Source: Stratiolaelaps scimitus (Eukaryota; Arthropoda; Arachnida; Mesostigmata; Laelapidae). Taken from it: a stretch of DNA of 64,000 nucleotides. Location of the stretch: NCBI GenBank assembly GCA_019614645.1, contig JABWDB010000006.1, positions 1,736,001 through 1,800,000 on the forward strand, read 5' to 3'. Both the position numbers and the translations under genes were made by a program. The notes under the pieces were generated by a model. That model made no database searches. It was not told where the DNA came from and saw only the letters and a list, made by a program, of their open reading frames with translations. Numbering within the stretch: position 1 is the stretch's first letter; every line of letters begins with the position of its first letter. Shown one piece after another: positions 50,391 through 62,719 of this stretch.

Positions 50391-51821
50391 TTTATAGTAA
50401 CCGATTTTTTTTTACAAATAAAAATCGTACAAGTAACAGCAGCAGCTGTAGCAGCGGCGTTCGTGTCAGAGAGGGTTAACCCCGAATATCTTCCGGGGTT
50501 TCGTATATTCGAGCGTTTCGAAAATAAGTCAAATAGGTAAGAGATAGCTGAGAGTCAGCTCAAATAAGAATGAACGAACAAGAAAACTAACCATGACATA
50601 CTGGTGGTCATGGTCTTTCGTAAGTTCAGTGACAATGGCTAAACATCGGATACAATCGATATACTATTTTAATCGAGAACTTAAGCATTCTAAAACTGCA
50701 GTTCCGGAAATAAACCGCAAATGTTATGTTATGTTATACAGGGCAACTCGTTTCCAATGATAAATACGATGGAGTAGCCAGCTAACGTTATTATTATCAT
50801 TATGATAGCAATGAACGTGGTGTGAAATTTCCACATGTTGTTCTGTGCTGACTACCAGCGATACCGACATATTTTGTTAAGCCTCTTGTCATATGTCGCT
50901 TTATGGCTACACTCCATACGATATGACTCTTGCTCTAGATCGGTGTTTACTGAGGAAACCTAGACGTGGTCTTATGAGTAGTGACAATGGATCCATATTC
51001 GCCGCCAGATGACAACGAACCGAATTTTACGAAACGAAACATAGTCCCATAGTATGCATATGGGCAGCTAGCGTACAGATGAACCGCGAAATGGTCCTCG
51101 ACTACCATCTCTGTATACATAACTTAAATGCTTGATATACAACAATCTGCCGCTTCAGAAGCAATCCAAAGGTGCTACATAGATCAGTACGGTTTACAAA
51201 TGGCATCCACAGGCACTGGCAGGCTACAAACAGTAATTTTATATTACTCCTTTCTTACGATATATACTCTTCATAGTCGTATTAGAGCTTGAAGAGATGT
51301 TAAGAAAAAAACAATTCATGGACGAAAACCGAACTCATTTATGATTTACGACTTGACATTCATTGTCTACATGAGTCGAATTAATCTCGAATTGTTATTA
51401 ACAAACGTATGTTGTCCGATTTTGTTCAAGTTCAGGTATGCTGGGTTCGACGATGACTTGGGTCACTTGAAACCTCGAACAAAAATAACACCTGACAAAT
51501 ATTATCTGTCAAGCCAAGAGAATATAGGGACTAAAAATATTATTTGATCGAATGCAACATAATGCCCCAATAGACATCATATTCTACGCAAGAAGGTACC
51601 AACCTCATGATTCGATGACATTATGTTTCGTTTTGCACACATTCAAATGTATATTTATACGGGACCAATTGTTGGGCATCGGCAATAAGTAATGTAAAGA
51701 ATAATGATGAACATTGTATATTCTGCCTGTTAATGCTGATCAAAGATGTTGGTAATCCGCTTTGGTCTCCGCTAGCTTAGGGCGCCGAACGTATACCTTA
51801 AACACCTTAAAGCTATATAAA

Positions 51822-51825
<4 letters not shown>

Positions 51826-51855
<30 letters not shown>
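51826..51855. repeat. (TA)n microsatellite
   Basis: Alternating A and T for 30 bases. Confidence 0.95.
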
Positions 51856-51857
<2 letters not shown>

Positions 51858-52326
51858 ACAAGCACTCCACAATGTGTGATGTCATAAACGAAGGAGAAGC
51901 GCGCGCAGAAGGTCGGTTGTATTAATAGCATGCAGCAATAGACCCCCTCCCTCAATCTCTCTCTCTCTCTATCTCGCTGTATAGATAACATACACACACA
52001 CACAAATAGTAAACGGTGCCTATCGACATTCTCGTTATAGTTAAGATTAGGCGACGGACCAAGAGCAAAATGTCGTCTCAAATAACCATAATTCATATCT
52101 GACGCATCAGAGTCGACACCTCCGCTAAATCTGCATTAGCAGTCAGTCTTGCATGTTATTACTACTAACACTACTACGGTTATTATCATTAGAGGTTATT
52201 GGTAAGTTTTCGATCTTCTAAAATAGTATCGTTGCTTTATACAAGAATAAATAATAATACATAATTCTGTCATTTTCACAGTTATAATGGTGGTAGAATT
52301 GTCTCCGTTCATTCTTCATAATAATC

Positions 52327-52331
<5 letters not shown>

Positions 52332-52369
<38 letters not shown>

Positions 52370-52374
52370 CATAT
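52332..52374. repeat. (TA)n tract running into GCGCGC
   Basis: About 33 bases of alternating T/A (52332-52364) are followed at once by GCGCGC and ATAT. The result is one continuous alternating purine-pyrimidine tract of over 40 bases, which could adopt cruciform or left-handed (Z) form under supercoiling. Confidence 0.9.
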
Positions 52375-53723
52375 TTAGGTTAGTATAATATGTAACAGCG
52401 ACAACCATCATCTCATGGATCGTTGAATAAGAAATTTTGTTTCATACATATCATATATAAATGAGTTATATGTGTAATATCAGTAATTATATATATATAA
52501 TATGACTACTACCGCTACAAATAAAGTAGTCCGAATTTCCTATGTTGTTGCCACTTGCTCCAGCCTGACTTTCTCATTTGCCCATTTTATCCCGCCGCAC
52601 GCAAATAGCTAAAATTTCAAATGTGACGACCCAGTAACTGTAATCGTATTCTATAATTATAGTAATATTCAGTTCATAATTTTATACATTGAAATATGCT
52701 CACACTTATTAGTGATAATCCTGCATATATATATATATATGTGTGTTTGTGTCCGTCTATCTGTCTGTGTTTGTGTGAATGGCGACATCCCTCTGCTATG
52801 TTGAGCGGCCGAATGGGTAGTTCCCTATCGTAATCATGTAGAACGTCGTGGCGTGGGCCGCGGACGGTTAACCTCACCCAGGGAAAAGATGCATCGATAA
52901 GCAGGCAGCTATGCAGGCTTGCAGGCCGCGGAACCCATGACAAACTCTTAGTTCTCTGCTTCGTCCCTGGTGGGGAGCGAAGCTTACCTGTTTGCGCCAT
53001 GTGTGGACAATTGCCCGACTGAAATTGTGATCTGTAGAACAATTAAGGAACACCCGCCAGGGCATTCTCAGCGGTTGTTAGACAAGAGGAGGTTCTGTAG
53101 AGCACTGCTGAATTAATTGGTGTGTTAATTTGTGGTGTATACTACTATGACGTATGACGTTATGATGCTGATGATAATAATCTTTAAGTGAATGATTATA
53201 ACTAATTATTATTAGTATTGTTGTTGTTGTTGTTGGTGTTATTATTATTATTCGTATTATTACCCGCTGCTATACATTGTATATCACACTTTGCTTAATC
53301 GAGGCTGCCCAGTTCATTCTCTAGTGTGACGTCGGACGAATCCGGGCAGCAGAAACGACTCAATTTTGACTGAATTGACTAATTCGGACTGATCTCTCTC
53401 ACGAACGCTCTCTCGGCGTCCGTCATCTTGCTCGCACTTATCAGTGCGTTGAAAATCCTTTCTCGCTATGAGATTATCGTCTATCATGATATTCGAAGGA
53501 CTAGTCTCGTATCATAGATTTAAGAGTGGGTTCATATTGTGGTCTCAAATCGGTTACACTGGCTTGATGAACGCCTGCCACTGAAGCTCTCCGGTATTAT
53601 TCACGTGGATCTGTTGAGCCGCATTTAATACAAAGTAGCAATAACGTTGAATGTGCATGAATATGATCGAACTCAATACCTAATAATCCCCTGCCAATTC
53701 CTGATCGAGAAATTACGCGTAAC

Positions 53724-53752
53724 TCTCTCTCTATCTCTCTTTCTCTCTCTCT
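53724..53752. repeat. (CT)n microsatellite
   Basis: A mostly CT dinucleotide tract with a few single-base interruptions. Confidence 0.85.
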
Positions 53753-54692
53753 CTGCTTCCGCGACCCAGACAACATGCAAATCGTTCACACGCGATCTGC
53801 CTCTGCGATGTCGATCTGAGTCCCTTCTGAGGCCCTCTCCCTGTTTACGGTGTCCGCTTGGTCATCCTCCCGAACGTGTTGATGATCACTACATATATAT
53901 ATTAATCGAGTCTTTAAGGTCCACTATCATCGTTGTGCTGATAAGGGAGTTGTTTTGTCATAGGAGAGTACGCATCTCATATTTTTGTTGGCTCGAGACA
54001 GCACCCGCAGGAGGTTTCCTGTGTGTTTTTTCAGCTCTATCTTCCTCTCTCTCTCTCTGTCTCTCGCTCTCTTTTCGCTCTTTCCCTTCTCTAGTTGTGT
54101 TTATTTCTTTGTATCTCTGTATTCTTGAGTGTCTCTTGCTTGTTGCCATATATATCATACATTGAAGAGGTATAAGTGGTTCGTAATATTAGTATCACAA
54201 TGGTAGGCCCAGATGAGCCTCGCGAAAAGCAAACGATTCGAATCGAACATAGTACGGCGTATCGCACGAGTAAAGCCGTAACACAGGTTCGTTGAGAGAG
54301 CACGGCGAGTTTGGTATATTAAGAAAGGGAGAAAACGCTGAACGGAAACGAAATGAGTGCGAGAAAATGAAGACGAGCTGGCAAGCGAATATGGAAATAA
54401 CCGATTCTGTGATATATCTGAGCAGCATTTAGAGAATCTCAAATGTGTTAATATTTCTCAGGCATTCGTCCTCCGCAGACAGTTCAACACTTCCCTATCG
54501 GGATAGATATGCACAAATGTTCATGTTACAAGGTTAGCTATATTTCATGTTGCGAATGAATTTTTGACTAACAAAATAAACGTTAGGATATAGATAATAC
54601 TATGAGTTTCCCGTGCTAGTGAACATCGACAAAAATATCGAGGGAATGACTTGTCGACTTTGCAAAACGCCCTATATGGTATAGGTGACAAT

Positions 54693-54753
54693 CGAATAGT
54701 TATGTGGGATTGCTTTACAATCATATCGTGAAGCAATCCCACATAACTGTTCG
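54693..54753 (+). ncRNA. Candidate miRNA-like hairpin
   Basis: The arms at 54693-54715 and 54731-54753 pair over all 23 bases, with a 15-base loop between them. On the plus-strand transcript the single non-Watson-Crick position is a G-U wobble (54697 with 54749); on the minus strand it would be an A-C mismatch, which favours plus-strand transcription. A short outer stem (TAGG/CCTA at 54682-54685 and 54760-54763) follows a 6-7 base internal loop. Arm length, loop size and near-perfect pairing fit an animal pre-miRNA. The sequence does not match a conserved miRNA I know. A tiny inverted-repeat transposon remnant is the main alternative. Confidence 0.35.
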
Positions 54754-55298
54754 TGCAAGCCTACGAAGAAAAAACGTGTCCACGTACAGTCACTATGCTC
54801 AAGTCCCGATCTCTTACGGAGTGTGGTCGCGTTCATTTGAAAACAGAAGAAGTTGTTGTTGCTGTCATTTACGCCAAATTATCTCTGTGTTGCTACGGAA
54901 CGTTGTACACAGCCGAGGTAGTGGCTCGGTCCACGTCAGCCCCTCGTAACTGACTGAAATCAGGAAAAAGCCGTCTGGGTCAGTTTGTGAGTTGAAAATG
55001 AAATGCCATGTGATGGTCGTCACTGGTAGGACGTCGCCCCACACGCAGTGATGAGTTCTAACGAACCCTTCGGGTGTTTCCCTCCCTCCTAAGAAAGACG
55101 CAGATAGAAATAGAAACCAACATAAATCAATCATTCATAAATGAAACTTAAGGCTACGCTCACAACCTCAATATTCAAGGTCCCTTCGAAGTCGTTACGC
55201 CTTCCGCGGGTGCGAACAGCATCATCCATCACCTTCATCATGATAAATTAGGGTGTCCTCTCTCTCCCTCCTTCTCTATATTTTATAATATGTATGTG

Positions 55299-55319
55299 TA
55301 TATATATATATATATATAT
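55299..55319. repeat. (TA)n microsatellite
   Basis: Alternating T and A for 21 bases, followed by GTATATATG. Confidence 0.9.
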
Positions 55320-55593
55320 GTATATATGCATGCTTTCATATACACTACTAACATTACTAATAATCGTATTACTATAATGTATCCTATTCAGTGGTTATAT
55401 CTGTCACGTCTCTCTTTCTCTCTGTCCCCGTAAGTGATTTTTCATAGCACGCAATTCATATTCGTGTCTTAGTTTCCGCTTAGTAGAGTATTTTATGTAA
55501 GACTTCTGTTGGGGTCTATGTATAATACGATAGAATCGAGTACACTCTACTTCTCTATGCATTTTCACCCCATACAAGTGTAATATAATATAG

Positions 55594-55614
55594 TATATAT
55601 ATATATATATATAT
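55594..55614. repeat. (TA)n microsatellite
   Basis: Alternating T and A for 21 bases. Confidence 0.9.
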
Positions 55615-56187
55615 GAAGAAAGTTTGGATCTGCCTATGCGTGTTGTTGTCCTTCTAGAAGCTGGACATGGGGCCAAGGTTCGATTCGACCATGCAGAGCA
55701 TCTTTACCCACTTCTAGGCAGATGGGCATGATGGTTCACACGCCCTCACCACTCTGAGCGAGGATCTTCGTCTTGCCCAACAGCTGAATACCGAATTTCT
55801 CGACTACGCGGCAGCAATATGGAACTGAGGAGTGGTCGTTTTAAGATTGGGCGACAAACTAAATATTATACATTCCTGTCGTAAATTGTGTTCTATTCTA
55901 GATTGTGTCTTGGAACAACACTGAGCCGATTCTCTCCTCGAACGATTGATATGCATATATCTCGTTCGAAACCTCGTCGATGCTACAGCTATGCCTTAAC
56001 GTTATCGAAAACGACATTATACTACTTGTGGGACCAGCTAGTATTTCCACTGCTATCAAGAGTGATTTGCTTACGTGTTCTGTTGAGGTCTACTGAAATA
56101 TATGTTTTCGTTCGTACGCCCTAATGGTTCATGCATCATCTGAAGATGATGATGATGTATACGTGCGTGTGTTTTGTTTCGATTTCT

Positions 56188-56252
56188 CCCAGGAATCGAA
56201 CTAGAACGGTTCGATTATGTCAAGAAATCACCGTTGTCCGCTATAACCTCCT
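56188..56252 (-). mobile_element. tRNA-derived SINE-like fragment
   Basis: On the minus strand AGTTCGATTCC (56192-56202) matches the B box at 10 of 11 positions. An A-box-like TATAGCGGACAACGG lies at tRNA-like distance upstream. The acceptor stem is not recognisable, so a SINE fragment is likelier than a tRNA gene. Confidence 0.35.
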
Positions 56253-57110
56253 CTGTTCAGTCTTCTGTCCTGACCGGTGACGACTGCTATCTTTGACAGC
56301 GATCTCACTTGGCTCCGTCTGTCCCTCTGATATAAGTCTCTACTTCTAAGCCTCTCAAGGGGTCGCGTAGTCGTGACATAATTAGTAAAATCTCAATTAT
56401 TAGAAGGTATCCGATTCCGCTGTACGTATCGCATTGTTCCTCCAGCTATGAAACAGCCATCGAGAGCCTAGCTGGTTATTGAAACAGCCTCATATATCAT
56501 TTCAGCGCCTTCGAATGAAATATACACACATACACACGCCTGCATTTATAGTTAGGTTAGAGCAGAGCACAAATACATTTTGTATCGGTGGCCACAGATG
56601 GGGTTGTCCTTACGAGCCTATTCGGCTCTTCGTTGTCAACAGAGCATTATTACGAACCGGTGTTTACCGCTTCTTGGCACTTGCCGCAAGTGTCGTGACT
56701 GTCTCATTCACTCGGATATATTATGAACTAACTTACCTATGCTCTCATTATACACGCATTTTTTTAATATGACGGAAAAATAGCCACCATTATTGGCCGC
56801 CACACACGCCATCATCGACAAAGAACAGCAACATTGATTTCCGTTCCATCGTGATGCTGGCGAGGTGAACTATCGCCACACAGCTGTTTCGCACTCGACA
56901 CTTTTTCGGCATTTGCTATTGCACAGTCAATCCCACATCGCAATGCGCATTTGCATTGTCAGGCGAGAGAGAACAAAAAGACAACGTATATTGTCGATTC
57001 ACTGATCGGCTGGGAAACCCGGACCAACCCGTTTAATGTGTTGCGACGTTTGTTAGAATTTTTCAAATTGCTTTGCTCTCTTATGGCGAGGAATGATGCG
57101 CTGCCAATCA

Positions 57111-57113
<3 letters not shown>

Positions 57114-57145
<32 letters not shown>
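57114..57145. repeat. (TA)n microsatellite
   Basis: Alternating T and A for 32 bases. Confidence 0.95.
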
Positions 57146-57146
<1 letters not shown>

Positions 57147-57377
57147 CGTTTCACCACAGCGAAACAAACTATCGATTAGCGTGCAACGCCGCCATTGGGC
57201 ATCGGACTATAATCGTCGTGTAATTCTCCTTGCGACAAATTCGCTTTGCCGCCTCGGCCCCCTCAAGGATCCTCCAATTATGAGTTCGTCTATTTGTACA
57301 TCCGTGTCGACGGCAGTGAAATGTCTGTGTACGAGCGGCCCGCCCCACGTCGGCCCAGTGATAATACTACCACATAG

Positions 57378-57455
57378 GTAGGGATTGACTCGCACAGGTC
57401 TGATGCCATCGCTACGATCCCCGTACAGATCGATAGGCGCTATGCTATCCAGCCG
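57378..57455 (-). mobile_element. tRNA-derived SINE-like fragment
   Basis: On the minus strand TAGCATAGCGCC (57436-57447) fits an A box, and a weaker B box GAGTCAATCCC (57381-57391) follows about 56 bases later. The spacing is tRNA-like, but the stems do not pair well. Confidence 0.35.
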
Positions 57456-59231
57456 TTAGGTCATTCCGGTCATCGCATGATCCCGGGGTGGTCAGGCCGT
57501 TAGGGTCTCTTGCTGACAATCCCCCTATTGTTCCATCCCGATTCTCTCCGGAGTTTGCGCCTCTACATCTATCTAAATATATATATGTACATGTAGATCC
57601 AACCTGTACGCATGCATGCATGCACGCATCTATGTATGATGTACCTGTGTGTGTATCTATGTCTTTCGTGAAGACCGTCCCTATTGGCAACGGTTCGATA
57701 CACGGTTGTCCTAATTCGTTCCGTCATCCTTGGCTCTACGAACATGGCACGTGTTCATCTGCTGTGAATGTGAATGAGCTCATATTCCCGTAGACGCAGC
57801 AATGTTTTTCGAGTTGCTCTGTCGTCATTTTCTGCACCTCATGCTTGTTTCTAAATAGTTCATTATCGTCTATCTTCCCATTCATCTGTCTCGCTTCTTT
57901 TTCTCTCATCATGCTTGTTTGGCGTTTGGGCAGTTGGACTAGGCCGCGGACTCGCGTCATCCATAGGGCTACTCAGCCGCGGATCTCAAAGCCCGTGGGC
58001 CACCACAACAACAACAACAACTACGTAATCAGTGTAAAACGCTGTAGCGCAGCAGACCCTCTACACCATCCGGCTACGTCCCCTCTCTCTCTCTCTTCAC
58101 TCTTCGCACTCTTTCTCTCTTCCAAGCATCTTCAATCTTGAAACTGCCTTACTCACAACGTTCGTGTGTAGATCCTCAAACTCAGCGGGTTTGTTAGTTC
58201 AAATTAAATTGAAGGACCAGAACATAATTTTCATAATTGACTCATCACTGAACAGAACGCGTCACTCTCAACGTCAATCAATTAGCTAATATTTAGCTTA
58301 AGTATGTTCGTCATTAGCAATGCACAAGGCTAGACAAAAAAAGTCGGGGTTCTCTCACCCCGCTGAGTCGTTGGTGACCTGCACCTTTGCGGCTATCGTC
58401 AAGGACCAAGTGCTGTGTAAGTAGAGCAACGCTGAGACGCGGACCTACGCCCGCCTATGTGGGGAGTGGATTTGTCTGTCACGATAGTCATTATTGCCGA
58501 CCTTATCTAATCAGGAAAACAACAGTAATTAAAACAATTTTGTTTCAACGTATACGTGCACACACACACACACAATTACATACACATGGCCCTTTTTCGA
58601 TAATGCCTAATGCGAATACGTGTAGGAGGTAGTATTTTGATTAATTATTATTATTATTATCATTACCGATATTTGTTATCATCATTCGCAACTATAATCG
58701 TTCAGTGATAGCAATTATATATATATATATATACTTTTATAGCATGCAATATTTGTTGTTAATTGATAGCCCTCTTCTATATGGCTCACCTTCGTAGATC
58801 TTAACATTATTATATAATTATAACGACATTGACGACTGCCCTTGTTGCTGAAGCCCGCATCAGCCTTGCTATGACACATGGGAACAGACCACGAGTTTCC
58901 TTGAAATATACAATGCTTGTTACACTGCGTATTTCAATATTTCCAACATCGACCTGTCCACCCAGTCCATTCTATAGCCAAAACAAACACTTGACGCCGG
59001 ACCCAATAGACTCGCTCGCTACTTGAAGGGTAATATATGCTGGCATATCTAAATTAACACATTCAGCCTAAGCGTGATCATTCACTTTAACCGTTTAAAA
59101 TACATACGCGTATATTATACCTACTAATGATGTGCCTCGGGTTATCCAGGCTATAAGTAGTAATATTATTAATGATAATAATAATAATAGTAATAATCAC
59201 AATAATAAAATCCGGCAACTCGACAGGAGCT

Positions 59232-59248
59232 GGAGGGGGGAGGGGGTG
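59232..59248 (+). other. Potential G-quadruplex sequence
   Basis: Six-G and five-G runs separated by one A, next to further GG doublets, form a compact G-rich element in otherwise AT-rich DNA. Confidence 0.4.
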
Positions 59249-60079
59249 AGATTTGTGGGGCGATTTTCGTCCATTTTTTCTGCCTCTGACATTTGTACTC
59301 TTGCAAGAGAGTAGTGGTGACATTGAATTTATTTGTTTTGTGTGTTGTTGTTCCTGTTGCTGTTGTTGTTGATGATTGTTTTGTTGTTGTTGTTTTTTGT
59401 TTACGAATATGGTTGTTCCTGCTGCCATGGTGAGGGTTTTCGTAGGTATTGTGTAATCGTGTCTGTGATTTCAATTAGTACTTTAACGTTATGAAATGAT
59501 TATTATTATTCCTATCATTATGATTTCTTCTTGTTATTATATTCAACACTCCAATTCGTCGCGTAGTGTCAATATCGCATTTTCATGCTCTAACTTTTTC
59601 ATCATCGCTCTCTGTCTGCTTTACCCTCACTCTCTTCATCCTTCATTGCCTCTCTCTCTCTCTCTCTCGATCAATCAAATGGCGGCGATGAAACAGCTAA
59701 CTCTATATTTTTTCACGTTGTCACCATCATAATCACCATCATAATAACTATTTGGTACCATAATATGCAATGTCATCCTTATGCCAGACTATTTGCGATT
59801 ATGTATCGCAAATATTCCGCCGTTTCGTCTTCGCCTCTCTGTCTCTCTCGATATAGCATCGTCACTCTCATCTCAGACAATCTCACCATCATCTTAATAA
59901 TGATCATCTCAACTGACACAGTACTACTAATAATAGTCGCAGTAGTTGTAATAGTAGTTATATAGCAGTGGTAGCTAATTATCAGTGTAAATACACTCCG
60001 TGTTGTATCAGTGGTGACATCTTCTCGATTTTCTATTTTTGTGTTTCTGTTGCTGTTGTTGCTTCGTCTTGTTATTGGT

Positions 60080-60104
60080 TATTATTATTATTATTATTAT
60101 TATT
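60080..60104. repeat. (ATT)n microsatellite
   Basis: About eight tandem ATT units. Confidence 0.9.
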
Positions 60105-60459
60105 GTTATCATTATTATTATTATACTCTTATAATTAATATCAGTATTTATTATTGTTGCTGTGGTGATATATTTGTTCGAGACAAGCCGTCCGGGTATA
60201 GGCTGTCTGATACATCTCCTCTGCATCCTCCTCTGCGGCAGATCGAGATCAAAGTTGCTACACATCCGCTACGCTGGCGACTACCAAAGTTCCGGACGGC
60301 GACACTAACCTTTTCTAAGGCTCGATCGGGGTCCTCTTTTTTCGTCTCTTCGTCACTTGCCGCATACACAGAAGGCCCGACGGAGGAAGCTCAGGGAGCA
60401 CATCTACGAAGTGACCCCGGTGCCGCCCCTGGCCGCTAGGGGCCGCTTGCGTCGCGGAC

Positions 60460-60525
60460 CCGCCTTGGCATCGAACCCGCAGACCCCCCTCGGTTGACGA
60501 CGTCCCTCGGGGGAAAACTCGCTAT
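60460..60525 (-). mobile_element. tRNA-like (SINE-like) fragment
   Basis: The minus strand carries a B-box-like GGTTCGATGCC (60467-60477), 10 of 11 to consensus, with only a weak A-box candidate (TAGCGAGTTTT) at about 60519-60529. No cloverleaf forms. Confidence 0.25.
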
Positions 60526-62697
60526 TGTTTATTTACATCGATCAAATGGGCGCACGAAATATGAACATGTTACAACCCGAGTCTCTCGATGGGAAATTAT
60601 ATAGACTTTTACTCTAGATTGGCTCCACCCCCTCAACCCAACTGGCTGAAATGGTCAAATGTTGGTCTCATATCATGTGTGTGTGTGGGTGTGTGCTACC
60701 CTGAATGTAGACGTATCTAGATGAATTTGACGGTGGAAAAACGAAAATAGGAATATTGCAAAGTTTAACCCTGATGTATGTTTGGCATGCTGACATACGA
60801 GTGCTTTTATTCCGGCTAGCGTTCAGTAAACGTTGAGCCCTGAGGTAAGGTAGCTATTTCGAGAGGAAAGTTTGTTACTGCTGTTGTTGGCTTCATATCT
60901 GCTATATGGCGCTATATACGAATTGATTCTACTCTTTGATTTGGGTCTGCCGTCGTCGAACTATTGTACCGTCATAGTGAAGTCATGACCATTTTATGGA
61001 AACGATTACCTCCCTTTCTCACTCTCGTTCGTTTCGCCCTGAGAAGACGAATGGCTCGTGGACAACATTTTGCTTTGATTTACTCCGCACGAGTCTTCGG
61101 ACCTTTGAAATGAGTAAAGCTTGAGCTCACCAATCTTCGTGTAGTGTTCCCTCGTTCGCGCTCACCTCGAATGCTAATGTTTAAGCTATTACGTTCCGTT
61201 GTTTCTGGGGGTCGTATGGACGGCTGCCCCTGGCAAGACTGCGACGCTACTGGCGTGTCTCCAGGACCGCGGCGGCTCTCAGCACCCCCCACACCCAACA
61301 CCGTCTCTCCTGGATCGTCCTAAGGCTGGCAGACAGACAAATCGAACTTGCGAATCCATTGAATATAGAGCTGTTCCTGTTCAGACAACGTGCGTCCAAT
61401 TGGGCAATGGGGTAGAGAACTCTTCGAGTGCATTCTCGAAGCGGAACCACTCGACGGCCATTATCTCATCTCGAGTCTTCTTTCACTCGCTCTATTGCGT
61501 TTTACCCTTTTACGTTCCCGGCTGAGCTCTCTGGTTTTGTCAATTGATCGTATACGAATAACAACAATAGTTGTCACAAAGCAACCGTCGATAGTCATCG
61601 CCGACATTCGCCGATTCATTCTGCCTGCCCGGCCCAGGGCAACCGACGACTTGATCTCTGAACCCTTCGACAAAGTATGTTTGTATTACGATTATTATTT
61701 TTATTATTACTATATTATTATTAATAATAGTAATAATAACAATAATTATAATCATCATCGCACTAGTGATAGTAGTAGTGGTAGTAGTTAGTAGTAGTAA
61801 TAGTATTAATTAGTATTACAATTTCAAAACATCTCCTTCAATGACTCGATTCGTTTCTCATTTCTTTGTGAGCTTTCGCGCTCTTGCTTGTCTGTATACG
61901 ACTCAAGAGTTTTCATCGCCGCGCCAGTGTGTGCCGGTTGATCTCGCACTCGTCATCCTCGAGATTAGCAAAGGCGAGAGGACACAGGATATCTCGTCCG
62001 GCAGTCACGAACCGGGGCTGCTATAAACTTAGAATCAGCTTCGGTATATAAGTGTCCTTCATGTACCATCGACACGCAGCGCCTTCGCGTATTTTGTATG
62101 CTTCTTCTTCGGCTGTCAACCCGGCGAATTTTTATTTTTTGTTTTTATTTTTTTCGTGTTTTGTATTAATTTCGCTCTCATCAATAGCGATGGTGATTTC
62201 TTCTTTTGCACCCTCTCTCCTGAGTTCGTATCGACAGGCGATCGATTATAAGTGCTGCCATATCAATTCTGGTTGGTATGGTGCCGTCGCGGCACAACAC
62301 GAATCGATCGTAGTGCCAAATAGATCAGTCAATCGATGAGCGCAAGGGATGATGTCCCCTATGCCTCGCATTGTTTCGCCTCTCCTGCAATTTCTCATCC
62401 ATATTACGTAGGCTTTTGTCAGGCGTTTTCTAGTCCTAATAGCACATCAGCAGCAAAAGCCCTATTTGAAGGGTTTTTGGCCTCGAGGCTACGTACGATA
62501 ACGAGTATATCGTGTCCCGTCGATGCCGTCCGAATCACGCTAGTGTCGACTGAGCTGGCAAACGACTGGCCAGCGTTTCGACCTTCTTTCGCATAGAGCT
62601 GTCCGCATGGATTTCCCGCGATGCTACGATCAATAGCAGAGTAGTGGTAGTAGAACTTTCCCTGTTGTAGTTTGTAGCAGCATTTGTAACTCTTACT

Positions 62698-62719
62698 GCT
62701 GCTGCTGCTGTTGTTGTTA
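62698..62719. repeat. (CTG)n/(TTG)n trinucleotide repeat
   Basis: Four to five CTG units grade into TTG units. CTG and GCG tracts recur at 62759-62795 and 62862-62876. Confidence 0.85.

Larger units (their letters stand above)
50400..54690. other. Non-coding stretch, no gene recognised
   Basis: AT-rich sequence with several (TA)n tracts (51826-51855, 52332-52364, 52725-52741) and CT repeats (51957-51970, 53724-53752, 54044-54066). A GC-richer part at 52780-53080 has a minus-strand frame (52674-53042) without recognisable features. Confidence 0.45.
54764..59130. other. Non-coding stretch, no gene recognised
   Basis: AT-rich sequence with (TA)n tracts at 55299-55319, 55594-55614, 57114-57145 and 58718-58732, plus CT and CA repeats. 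Open frames are short and unrecognised. Confidence 0.45.
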
